Positions 1 through 7,018 of a stretch of DNA of 8,216 nucleotides are shown here, piece after piece (within the stretch, counting starts at the first letter, position 1; the number at the start of each line of letters is the position of its first letter). The position numbers were made by a program, and so were the translations under genes. The notes below the pieces were generated by a model. That model was not told where the DNA came from and searched no databases. It saw only the letters and a list, made by a program, of their open reading frames with translations. Location of the stretch: positions 8,616 through 16,831 of the forward strand of contig PKZC01000411.1 of assembly GCA_003132905.1 (NCBI GenBank). Reading direction: 5' to 3'. This DNA is from Bryobacterales bacterium. GTDB lineage: Bacteria > Acidobacteriota > Terriglobia > Bryobacterales > Bryobacteraceae.

Positions 1-571
1 TCTTTCCGGCGGCGCTTCCCGGCGCATGGGCACTCCCAAAGCGTTGCTTCGATTTCAGAACGAAACGTTTCTCGACCGGCTGATCCGGGTCTTCTCCGCG
101 ATGTGCGACCCGATCATCGTTGTCGTCGGCGAGCACGCCGATGCGATTCGATCCGGCATCGAGCGTGGCCGCGATGTTCTCTTCGCTGTGAATCCCGATC
201 CGGACCGCGGCATGCTCAGTTCGTTGCAATGCGGTCTGGCACTCGTTCCCTCTAACGCGGACGCCGCGATGTTTCTGCCCGTCGATCATCCGAACATCGA
301 AGCTTCGACTATTGAAACGCTGGCCGCGCGGTTTCGCGCCGATCGCGCTCCGGTCACCGTGCCCACTTACGCTGGCGAGCATGGCCATCCGGTTTGCATC
401 GCGCGGCAATTGATTACTGAATTGCTGGCTCTTCCCCCCGGCGCCAAGGCGAGCGACGTCATCCATCGGCACGTCGCGCAAACTATCTACGTGGAAGTGG
501 GCGATGCCGCTGTGGTTACCGACGTGGACGATCCCGCGGCCTACGCGGATCTGCTAGCGCGGCAGCAATGA
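1..571 (+). CDS. MobA/MocA-like nucleotidyltransferase, 5'-truncated by the window edge
   Basis: This cytoplasmic NTP-transferase family moves CMP or GMP onto molybdopterin (MocA, MobA) and usually serves molybdoenzyme maturation. The reading frame is already open at base 2. Codons before the first ATG (base 26) complete the family's N-terminal nucleotide-binding signature, LSGGASRRMGTPKALL, so the real start lies upstream and base 26 is not the initiator. Counting from M26, other family landmarks are a Rossmann-like strand IIVVVGEHAD (30-39), GMLSSLQCGL (62-71), a metal-binding-type VDHP (86-89), a P-x-Y-x-G-x-x-GHP loop (113-122) and a C-terminal DVDDPAAY (166-173), which matches the usual DvDTpeDy end. 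The stop overlaps the next gene by 4 bases. The exact substrate (CTP or GTP, molybdopterin or another acceptor) cannot be told from this fragment; the GHP loop fits MocA-type proteins best. The family call is firm, the substrate is inference. Confidence 0.88.
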   Translation, partial: LSGGASRRMGTPKALLRFQNETFLDRLIRVFSAMCDPIIVVVGEHADAIRSGIERGRDVLFAVNPDPDRGMLSSLQCGLALVPSNADAAMFLPVDHPNIEASTIETLAARFRADRAPVTVPTYAGEHGHPVCIARQLITELLALPPGAKASDVIHRHVAQTIYVEVGDAAVVTDVDDPAAYADLLARQQ

Positions 572-2904
572 AGACTCTCTGGCGCTGGCTTCTGATTGCC
601 CTGCTCGTGTTGGTCGCCATTGGCTTCGCCGCGCCGAAGGTGAGCGCCAATCGTTTTCGTCCACGCATCCAAGCTGCACTCGAAACCGCGCTCAACCGGC
701 CGGTTCATCTGGGCGCCGTTCACTTGAATCTATTCACGGGCCCGGGCTTTACAGTGGACGATGTCGAGATCGATGACGATCCGGCGGCGGGAATCGAGCC
801 CTTCGCGCACGTGGAGCAGATTCAGGCGCGCATTCGCTGGCTCAGCTTGTTCTCGGGCCATCTAGCGTTCTCGAGCCTGCGCCTGGACACTCCCAGCGTC
901 AACGTGGTGAAGATGCCGTCGGGGCCCTGGAACATCCAACCGCTCCTGGACCGGCACACCCAGGCTGGCGCGCCGCATCGCCACGACGTACCCGACATCC
1001 AGATCCGCGGCGGCCGCATCGATTTCAAATTTGGCGATACGAAGTCTGTTTTCTATATCAGCAATGCCGATGTGGATGTCTACCCCAACGAAAACGGTGA
1101 GGTGGTTATCCGTTTTTCCGGCGCGCCAGCCCGTACCGATCAAGGATCGCAAAACTTTGGCGAACTCACGGCGCGGGGTCTACTGCAAGCCGGGGGGAAC
1201 GGCGAAAACCGGCTCAACATGGGGGTCCATTTAGATCGCACCGCAATTTCTGAGCTCACTCGCCTGTTCCACGGCAGCGATATCGGCATTCACGGGTATG
1301 TATTTGCCGACGCGAAACTAGATGGGCCGCTTTCAAAGCTTGACATCACCGGCGACCTGAACATTAGCGACGTGCATCGCTGGGACCTGATGCCCGCGCC
1401 CGGCGAAGGCTGGACGCTCAACTATCGCGGCCTGCTGAATTTAAGCGGTCACCATCTGGAACTCGCCACTTTGGCCGCGACTCCCGGCCAGCCCGATCCG
1501 GTATCGGTGGAATTCCATTTAGACGATTATCTGGCGGCTCCCAAATGGTCGGGCAATCTTCAATTCCGCGATTTACCGGCGGCGTCGCTGGTGGAAACCG
1601 CGCGGCATTTCGGCGCGCCCTTCCCGCCGGGCGTCCAAGTGGAAGGCAAAGTTCAAGGCGGCATCGGTTACTCCAGTCAATCAGGCGCTGAGGGGCAGTT
1701 GACGTTAGCCAACGCAGCGGTGAAATTCCCGGAAGGCGGTTCCGCGCAGTTCGACTCCGCGCAGATTCAAATTTCCAATGGCATGGTGGTTCTCGCGCCC
1801 GCGGATATAGAAATAGAAGATGGGCAGGCCGCGCAGATCGATGGCGAATATTCGCTCGACAACAGCCATGCGGCGTTCCGCATCAGCACACGAGAGCTAG
1901 CGGCGGGGGCGGCCCACTTACTGGACGCCGCGCCCATCCCGTTGATCGAACAGCTTCGTCAGGGTTCCTGGAAGGGCTGGATTTCGTATGAGAAGACCGC
2001 TGAAAATCCTGGCGTTTGGTCCGGACAGTACGACCTTCTGAACGCCATCATCGATATTCCCGGGCTGGCGCTGCCCGTGCGGCTGGCGTCCGCAACGGTG
2101 CAGATGGATGGCGACGGAATTCAAGTCACCCGAATGCGAGGGCGCACCGGCACCGTGAGGTTCGAGGGCGACTATCGCTATGATGCGTCGGCCGCGCATC
2201 CGGACCGGCTGCGCCTTACGGTTCCCCAGCTGCAACTCGCCGACATAGAAGCCATGATGCTTCCGGCCTTGCGACGCAATGAAGGCTTCCTGGCCCGTTT
2301 TCGCCGTGACCAGCCGGTTCCAAAATGGCTGGACGAACGGAATGCGGAGGTGACGTTGCAGGTGGTGAATCTGATGAATGCCGATCTACCGCTCGGTGAT
2401 TTGACCGCGCATGCCACGTGGCGCGGGCCGTCCATCAACGTGTCGAACCTGAACTGGCATTTGGACAACATGCACGCCAGCGGAAAGTTGTCTGTGAATC
2501 TGAGCAAGGCCGAGCCATCGTACGAGCTGACCGGCACTGTCGAAAACTTCGACTATCGCAACGGCCAACTGGATCTCGACGGCGAACTGATGACCAGCGG
2601 CATTGGTCCGGCGTTGCTGCTCAATCTTCGATCGAAGGGCACGTTCGACGGACGCGGAATCATGCTCGCGCCCGACGCCGAAGTTCGCGAGGTCTCCGGG
2701 TCTTATCGTGTAATTGCATCCTACGGCGTCCCCCGGCTGCTGCTGTCGAACGTTCAGGTTTTGCAAGGTGCAGAGACGCTGGTGGGGCAAGGCGCCAGCC
2801 AGCCGGACGGCCATATTGTGCTGGAACTGGCGAGCGGACGGAAACAAGTGCGGCTGACGGGGATGCTGCTCCCGGTGCATCCGGAACCCACGCCGGCCCG
2901 ATAA
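568..2904 (+). CDS. AsmA-family envelope protein
   Basis: This is a large inner-membrane-anchored, mostly periplasmic protein of the AsmA type. The family is linked to outer-membrane assembly and inter-membrane lipid transport, but the role here is inferred. Residues 5-22 form one hydrophobic segment after a short basic start (MKTLWRW), a signal anchor. Residues 30-130 carry the AsmA N-terminal pattern: a helix ending in LNRPVHLGAVHLNLFTGPG, then VDDVEIDDDP, and a PSGPWNIQPLL box (117-127) equivalent to the family's G-x-WN-x-x-x-LL. The rest is long amphipathic beta-rich repeats, with an AsmA-like C-terminal stretch at about residues 590-700. The ATG overlaps the upstream stop (ATGA) with no clear Shine-Dalgarno, so translation is probably coupled to the nucleotidyltransferase gene. 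That functional pairing is odd, since molybdopterin chemistry and envelope assembly are unrelated. At 778 residues it lies in the normal range for the family. No terminator hairpin is visible after the stop. Confidence 0.85.
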   Translation: MKTLWRWLLIALLVLVAIGFAAPKVSANRFRPRIQAALETALNRPVHLGAVHLNLFTGPGFTVDDVEIDDDPAAGIEPFAHVEQIQARIRWLSLFSGHLAFSSLRLDTPSVNVVKMPSGPWNIQPLLDRHTQAGAPHRHDVPDIQIRGGRIDFKFGDTKSVFYISNADVDVYPNENGEVVIRFSGAPARTDQGSQNFGELTARGLLQAGGNGENRLNMGVHLDRTAISELTRLFHGSDIGIHGYVFADAKLDGPLSKLDITGDLNISDVHRWDLMPAPGEGWTLNYRGLLNLSGHHLELATLAATPGQPDPVSVEFHLDDYLAAPKWSGNLQFRDLPAASLVETARHFGAPFPPGVQVEGKVQGGIGYSSQSGAEGQLTLANAAVKFPEGGSAQFDSAQIQISNGMVVLAPADIEIEDGQAAQIDGEYSLDNSHAAFRISTRELAAGAAHLLDAAPIPLIEQLRQGSWKGWISYEKTAENPGVWSGQYDLLNAIIDIPGLALPVRLASATVQMDGDGIQVTRMRGRTGTVRFEGDYRYDASAAHPDRLRLTVPQLQLADIEAMMLPALRRNEGFLARFRRDQPVPKWLDERNAEVTLQVVNLMNADLPLGDLTAHATWRGPSINVSNLNWHLDNMHASGKLSVNLSKAEPSYELTGTVENFDYRNGQLDLDGELMTSGIGPALLLNLRSKGTFDGRGIMLAPDAEVREVSGSYRVIASYGVPRLLLSNVQVLQGAETLVGQGASQPDGHIVLELASGRKQVRLTGMLLPVHPEPTPAR

Positions 2905-2980
2905 CAAAACACGAACGACAGTACCGTATCAATGTTAAAATTGTTGTTAAGTAAGACGAAGTAACAGCGAGGAATCAACT
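2905..2980 (+). promoter_or_regulatory. AT-rich leader and possible autoregulatory operator of the antitoxin gene
   Basis: This 76-base gap is clearly richer in A and T than the flanking genes. It holds a near-palindrome at 2930-2943, CAATGTTAAAATTG, symmetric at 12 of 14 positions, and two GTTAA direct repeats (2934-2938 and 2946-2950) spaced 12 bases apart, about one helical turn. Ribbon-helix-helix antitoxins usually repress their own promoter by binding such short repeats, so an operator here is plausible but unproven. A Shine-Dalgarno GAGGA (2969-2973) sits 7 bases before the GTG start and supports that start. No -35/-10 pair matches consensus well enough to call. Confidence 0.35.
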
Positions 2981-3277
2981 GTGCGAGCCACCGACACACT
3001 GACGTTCTCATTACCCGCCGCCATGGCGGAGCAGATGAAGAGAGTGCAAAAGAAGGAGAATCGCACGCGCTCGGAGCTTTTACGTGAAGCGTGGAGGCAA
3101 TATTTCGAGAGCCATTACTGTAACTATCGGCCGACTAAGGCTGACCAGCTTGCTATCCGGGCCGGGCGGGCCGATATCGGCCGGGGCGAGTATAGAGCGC
3201 TGCAAGAAATTCTGAATGACCTGGACCATTCGAGTCGCAAAACGGGCCGAAAAACAAATCGCAAAGGTACCCGTTAA
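2981..3277 (+). CDS. CopG-like ribbon-helix-helix antitoxin (orphaned)
   Basis: A 98-residue DNA-binding protein, the antitoxin half of a CopG/RelE-type type II toxin-antitoxin pair. It would act as a dimer, binding its own promoter and neutralising its toxin. Residues 4-12 (TDTLTFSLP) form the DNA-contacting beta strand. Residues 13-27 form helix A, and residues 29-45 (TRSELLREAWRQYFESH) form helix B with the typical R-S-E-L-x-R-E-A-x-R pattern. The remaining, charged C-terminus (GRGEYRALQEILNDLDHSSRK...) would wrap the toxin. The start is GTG with a well-placed GAGGA. The last 62 bases overlap the start of a toxin reading frame in the +1 frame, the usual layout of this family. Because the toxin is broken, this gene is either a solitary regulator or a decaying relic. 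A perfect 14-base palindrome (3169-3182) lies within its coding sequence. The family call is firm; present activity is unknown. Confidence 0.82.
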   Translation: MRATDTLTFSLPAAMAEQMKRVQKKENRTRSELLREAWRQYFESHYCNYRPTKADQLAIRAGRADIGRGEYRALQEILNDLDHSSRKTGRKTNRKGTR

Positions 3278-3440
3278 AGAGCGCCCTAGAAGGCAAATCG
3301 AGCCGATACGCGCAGGACGAACGTTAAGGACCGCCGAGCGGATGTGAATAGATTGGATGTAGTACGGGAAGGTGGAGATTTAACGGCTTACTGCCGCTGC
3401 TTAACCAGTGGGGCGCTGGCTGTGCTATCGCTTAGAAGTT
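3216..3440 (+). pseudogene. Decayed RelE/ParE-family toxin
   Basis: An ATG at 3216, inside the antitoxin gene, opens a frame beginning MTWTIRVAKRAEKQIAKVPV and continuing KER. This closely follows the N-terminus of RelE/ParE-like toxins (WT-x-R-V-x-x-x-AEK-x-x-x-x-x-P). The frame ends at TGA 3345-3347 after 43 residues, whereas the family is about 85-90 long. Weak relics continue beyond. A DVNRL at 3341-3355 resembles the family's GDVxRL box but lies in the frame of the antitoxin. GRWRF at 3367-3381 recalls the WRRRVG box in the third frame. AVLSLRS (about 3419-3439) recalls the C-terminal strand. The total span, about 75 codons, fits a full toxin scattered by frameshifts. The intact N-terminus is seen directly; the later relics are inference. 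With the catalytic C-terminal half lost, toxin activity is unlikely. Confidence 0.68.
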
Positions 3441-4043
3441 ATGACCCCACCCGTTCCGCCAACCGAACATCCATCGCTGGACCATTTACTGCAACTTCAC
3501 ATCGCCGAATATAACGCCTTAACCACGCGAAATAGCTATTACATCGTGATCGCAGCTTCTCTGTTTCCTGTGCTTGTTCTTGTCATCGCAGGTATGACTG
3601 CGCGCTGGAAAGACGTGAGTCACGTGCTTCTTATTTGGGCTATGGGTCTTGCAGTGCAGTTTTTTTCCCTTGCCATGATCGACAATGCTCGATGGCAATA
3701 CGAGAGTATAAATTACGTCGAAAATACGCTGCGCCCCTTAATAGTGGCCCTAGTTGGTCAGTCGACTTTTTGGGCTTATGAACGCCACCTCTCGAAGGAC
3801 AGGGCCTTGCCTCAGTGGTGGGAGTATGCACCAGCATTTTGGGCGAGTGCCGCTATCATTACCGCTCCTCTTGGGCGATTATATGATCTGGGCTGGCCTA
3901 GCTTATGCGCGCTACCTGCGGTGGATTGGATTGGGTTTGGCGTCAGCCTTCTTTTCTTCGTGAAAGTAATTGTCAACTCAGCTCGGTTAATGGCACTCCG
4001 CCGATCAATTTTTGGTCGCACATCGAAAACGGAGCCGCTATAG
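3441..4043 (+). CDS. Multi-pass inner-membrane protein of unknown function
   Basis: I do not recognise the family. The protein is 200 residues from ATG 3441. It has a soluble N-terminus with an amphipathic stretch LDHLLQLHIAEYNALTTRNSYY (13-34) leading into hydrophobic segments at about 33-52, 60-80, 97-111 (weak), 130-148 and 162-180, so four or five membrane spans. A basic cytosolic-type tail (ALRRSIFGRTSK) ends it. A GTG at 3408 in the same frame would add 11 residues, but that stretch overlies the toxin relic; ATG 3441 is preferred. Neither start has a good Shine-Dalgarno (only AGAAG two bases before the ATG). GC content is visibly lower than in the AsmA gene, as expected for transferred DNA. 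It converges on the methyltransferase gene with 77 bases between stops. Small multi-span proteins of unknown role are common in defence islands, but nothing in this sequence shows such a role. Confidence 0.66.
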   Translation: MTPPVPPTEHPSLDHLLQLHIAEYNALTTRNSYYIVIAASLFPVLVLVIAGMTARWKDVSHVLLIWAMGLAVQFFSLAMIDNARWQYESINYVENTLRPLIVALVGQSTFWAYERHLSKDRALPQWWEYAPAFWASAAIITAPLGRLYDLGWPSLCALPAVDWIGFGVSLLFFVKVIVNSARLMALRRSIFGRTSKTEPL

Positions 4044-4120
4044 ACCCGGCCCCCAAAAGTGTCCTTTTAACGTTTACGCCAGCCCTCGGCCCGCACGGGC
4101 TCGCGACTCAGAACAATCCT
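4044..4120. other. Convergent intergenic gap
   Basis: These 77 bases separate the stops of the membrane protein (+) and the methyltransferase (-). A short GC-rich hairpin is possible (GCCC, loop GCAC, GGGC, around 4088-4099) but no run of T follows on either strand, so I do not call a terminator. Confidence 0.4.
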
Positions 4121-7018
4121 CTACTGCGCATCATCCGGGTCTTCTGCGTCGTCATTAAAAGACGACGGCAGCGGTCGTGGTGCTATATCTTTTGCGTTTA
4201 GTCCTGGTTCTCTATCAAGAAGCTCACGAATGAAGGAAAAGTCGGGCGCACCGAGCGCGTGAGTTATAGTTTCGTCAATCCTGCACCGGGTAAGGTCTGA
4301 CTTCAGTTCTGCGAGAGGTTTTAGGTGTTGGGTCGAAACTTCATCATAGTGCGTCGCTAACAGCTGAAGTTGCTTTGACGACAGTGCCCGTACGTCGAGC
4401 ACACCCATAGCTGCCCACGCCGGTTTCTTCATCTGCATCCACGCCCCTTCTGTTACGACACGACGGCCAAAAAACAAGAGTAATGATAGCGAGCTGTTAA
4501 GCCACAATAGCAATGCTTTTTCCTGTTCCTGGCTAATCCCGTGTGTTTTTAGCGCCCACCATGTGTTTCCGAGCACCTCGTTTTCAAAACCAACAGCAAG
4601 GAGGCGGTGAGTATTGGAACGTAGGCGCTCAACCAGCAAGATACGCCCTGCCTTGGCCCAAACATCCGGGGCGCTCTTCATGTGCCTGCCTTTTGCGGCC
4701 TCTGTCCTGGCAAGCAAACGAGCGTTGGAAACCTGTGCAACCGTGGTCACCTTTTCGGATTCATGGCCCCAGAATGCCGGGTACGGTGACCAGTCAACTG
4801 TAGAGACTTCAAACGCATCGTGGATGTCACGCCGGTCGTAGCCTAGTCCTCCAAGGCTGTCCAAACGACACAAGGGAACAGTAAAGCTATCCGAGCTGCC
4901 GGGGCTAACTAACTTCCCTTGCTGAAGGCTCCAGCAGGCGCGAAGAAGCTCACTCTGCGCGAAGAGCGCCCCTGTCCAGTTCTCGGTTCCCCTAGCGGGC
5001 GGAAGCGTGATTATCTCGCCAAGCTTTCCGCTCGGCCCACTGATCGTTGTTAGGCCCGCCCCTTCGACCGTGACCGGTTCACTGGCTTGCGTAATTCTAT
5101 TTGCAAGGTCAAGCGCCTCATGAATCGACCGGGGATTCCGCCAAAGGCTGATGTAGGTAGTGCGTCCGACGGGCTTCTTTTCCACGCGCTTTCGGGCGAT
5201 GAATAGGATTTCTGAAAGAGAAGTATTTTCAGAAAAGTTGGGCCGCTCGGCGTCGTGGCTCGATATCACTGTTTCCAAGTGATATCGTTCGGCAATGAGT
5301 TTTCGGGTGTCCCCCCACGCCTCACCCGAAACCACCGCCGCCGGAAGCACGAACGCCAAGCGTCCATCAGGTTTGAGCCATCGGTCTGCGAGCGCGACAA
5401 AAACGCTTCCCAGTCCCGCGGTAGCGCTAGCTCCGATTTGCTTCACCCGGCGTTTGAGCTCGGCTTGAAGCTTTCCTCGGTCATCAGGCAACGAGCCGAA
5501 CAGGAGATTACCGCCGACGCTACGAACAAAAGGCGGATTCATAACGCACAAGTCAAGTTTCGGAACCGTCGCCTTCGTCACCTGAGAAAATGCAGCACCC
5601 GTGCGGATGGTTTCAGTATGAGAGTAATCGAGAGCCATCTGCGTTTGAACCTCGTTGCTGGCGAGGAAATCCAAGCTGCCCAGCTTTGCGATGCCGTGGT
5701 CGAGTCCTAGCGGCATGACGAATAACGCCATCCGCACAAAAGCGACTTCTGGGGCGAGCATCGCTAGAGTCGAAGCGGTGAGGTGAACAGCAGAAGGGAG
5801 AACATCGTAGCCATGGAGGATGTTCTCCATCAGCGCCCGATGCAGCGTAGACATATCCTTGAGTTCAAGCGGGAGGTCGCGGTCTGCCCGCTCGCGAATG
5901 TAGACATCAGAGATTGCCTGAGCACTTGCCATGAGAAGTGTTCCCGTCCCACAAGCGAGGTCGGCCACTTTGAAGGATGCCAATTCCACTGGGTCGGTGA
6001 AATCCTGTTTCCATTTCGCGGCAAGTGTAAGCTTTAGCAGTAGCGTGGCGGCAGAAACCGAAGTGTAGTAGGTTCCGAGGTATTTTGCGTGATGCAGGAG
6101 CCAATGATAGATTCGGCCCATCAGGTCATGCCGAAGGGCTGCCTGTTGAGAGCAAATCGAGATAGCTTCCGTCAGGAGAGCCCGGGCGGCAATGGTGGAA
6201 TTGGCATTGATAGGAAGTTCGCTCAAAACCCTTTCGCCAAGCTGGAAAATCGGGACATAGTTTATGTTTTCCCAAATCCACTTCCAATGTTTCGCCGTCG
6301 CTCCAACGGGGTCTTTATCTGTATCGAGCTTTCGCAGTGAAGAGATACGGCCGTCGGTGGCTGCAAGCTGTTCTTGAAAAATAAAGGCGTTCGCGAGGAC
6401 AAGAGCCGAAACCTTTGCCGCCGTCTCTCTGCGGTCTTGCGCCTTTTCGTGCGTTTCCCCTTTCGGCGAGGAAAACCCGAGAACGCCAGACAAACGGTCG
6501 CAGGCCCCTTTCTGGCCCATCCAAAGCTTCGCCACAGCGTCCAACACTACGGACAGGGACTTAGCTGTCTGTTCTACAATGTCATCTTTTGTTAATGCCT
6601 CCTGCGTATGACGTAAGGCATCCATCAATGAAGCGGGCGTGCCTTCATACCACTCTGCTGTCTCGTGGGTCTCAGCGACAATTCGATACTTCAACTGCGA
6701 TGTGCGGAGTTTTTCTAAAACTTTCGTCGTCGGTGTGGTGCGGAGCGCGCCGGGATAGATCGCAGCTGCGGCAATGTGAGCAATGCCACTTCGAACCCGC
6801 TTACGCGCGTCCTCAAGGACAACCTGCTCGGCACTGGGATGGTCTTTGAATTTTCCCTCAATGATGACGCGAAGCCCGCGTAATTCGAACAAAACATCAG
6901 GGCGCTGCTTTCCATGAACATGTATGGTTTCCGCGTCCGCGGTAACGCCCAGCCGTGAAATGAGGATAGCGAGTTGAGTGTTTATAACCTCCTCGCGATT
7001 CCGTTGCTGCGGCGCCAT
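4121..7018 (-). CDS. Type IIG-like restriction-modification enzyme: N6-adenine DNA methyltransferase with N-terminal PD-ExK motif
   Basis: A 965-residue protein that should methylate adenine N6 in DNA using S-adenosylmethionine and may also cut unmethylated DNA. In order: residues 39-56 read R-P-D-V...I-I-E-G-K, a PD-(D/E)xK nuclease-type core (P40, D41, E54, K56); 140-310 is a helical linker; GTYYTS (315-320) matches methyltransferase motif X; DLACGTGTLL (353-362) is motif I for SAM binding; HGYDVLPSAVHLTA (402-415) follows as an acidic-loop region; NPPF (494-497) is catalytic motif IV; GRLAFVLPAAVVSG (552-565) is typical fold core. The C-terminal third holds GNTWWAL (817-823) and LLLWLNSSLSLLLFF (836-850), features of target-recognition regions in this class. 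ATG 7018 is preferred over ATG 7051 because GGAGGA lies 9 bases before it. The start overlaps the stop of a possible upstream ORF. Methyltransferase identity is firm; nuclease activity and the Type IIG label are inference. No separate specificity, restriction or helicase gene lies alongside. Confidence 0.85.
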   Translation of the reverse strand: MAPQQRNREEVINTQLAILISRLGVTADAETIHVHGKQRPDVLFELRGLRVIIEGKFKDHPSAEQVVLEDARKRVRSGIAHIAAAAIYPGALRTTPTTKVLEKLRTSQLKYRIVAETHETAEWYEGTPASLMDALRHTQEALTKDDIVEQTAKSLSVVLDAVAKLWMGQKGACDRLSGVLGFSSPKGETHEKAQDRRETAAKVSALVLANAFIFQEQLAATDGRISSLRKLDTDKDPVGATAKHWKWIWENINYVPIFQLGERVLSELPINANSTIAARALLTEAISICSQQAALRHDLMGRIYHWLLHHAKYLGTYYTSVSAATLLLKLTLAAKWKQDFTDPVELASFKVADLACGTGTLLMASAQAISDVYIRERADRDLPLELKDMSTLHRALMENILHGYDVLPSAVHLTASTLAMLAPEVAFVRMALFVMPLGLDHGIAKLGSLDFLASNEVQTQMALDYSHTETIRTGAAFSQVTKATVPKLDLCVMNPPFVRSVGGNLLFGSLPDDRGKLQAELKRRVKQIGASATAGLGSVFVALADRWLKPDGRLAFVLPAAVVSGEAWGDTRKLIAERYHLETVISSHDAERPNFSENTSLSEILFIARKRVEKKPVGRTTYISLWRNPRSIHEALDLANRITQASEPVTVEGAGLTTISGPSGKLGEIITLPPARGTENWTGALFAQSELLRACWSLQQGKLVSPGSSDSFTVPLCRLDSLGGLGYDRRDIHDAFEVSTVDWSPYPAFWGHESEKVTTVAQVSNARLLARTEAAKGRHMKSAPDVWAKAGRILLVERLRSNTHRLLAVGFENEVLGNTWWALKTHGISQEQEKALLLWLNSSLSLLLFFGRRVVTEGAWMQMKKPAWAAMGVLDVRALSSKQLQLLATHYDEVSTQHLKPLAELKSDLTRCRIDETITHALGAPDFSFIRELLDREPGLNAKDIAPRPLPSSFNDDAEDPDDAQ

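Noticed and set aside
2386..2907. Minus-strand 173-residue frame within the AsmA-like gene.
   Set aside because: Antisense shadow with low-complexity composition and no start signal.
2418..2954. Plus-strand 178-residue frame overlapping the AsmA-like gene end.
   Set aside because: It is a shadow of the AsmA frame in GC-rich DNA, rich in R, A and G, with no domain character.
4083..4105. GC-rich hairpin between the convergent stops as a terminator.
   Set aside because: The stem is only 4-5 pairs and no T run follows on either strand.
5255..5710. Plus-strand 151-residue frame inside the methyltransferase gene.
   Set aside because: Antisense to well-conserved methyltransferase motifs, including NPPF; no motif of its own.
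4121..7018. Membership in a BREX (PglX) or DISARM (DrmMI) system.
   Set aside because: None of the partner genes of those systems (helicase, phosphatase, ATPase, phospholipase-like) is in the window, and the N-terminal PD-ExK motif fits a stand-alone enzyme better.
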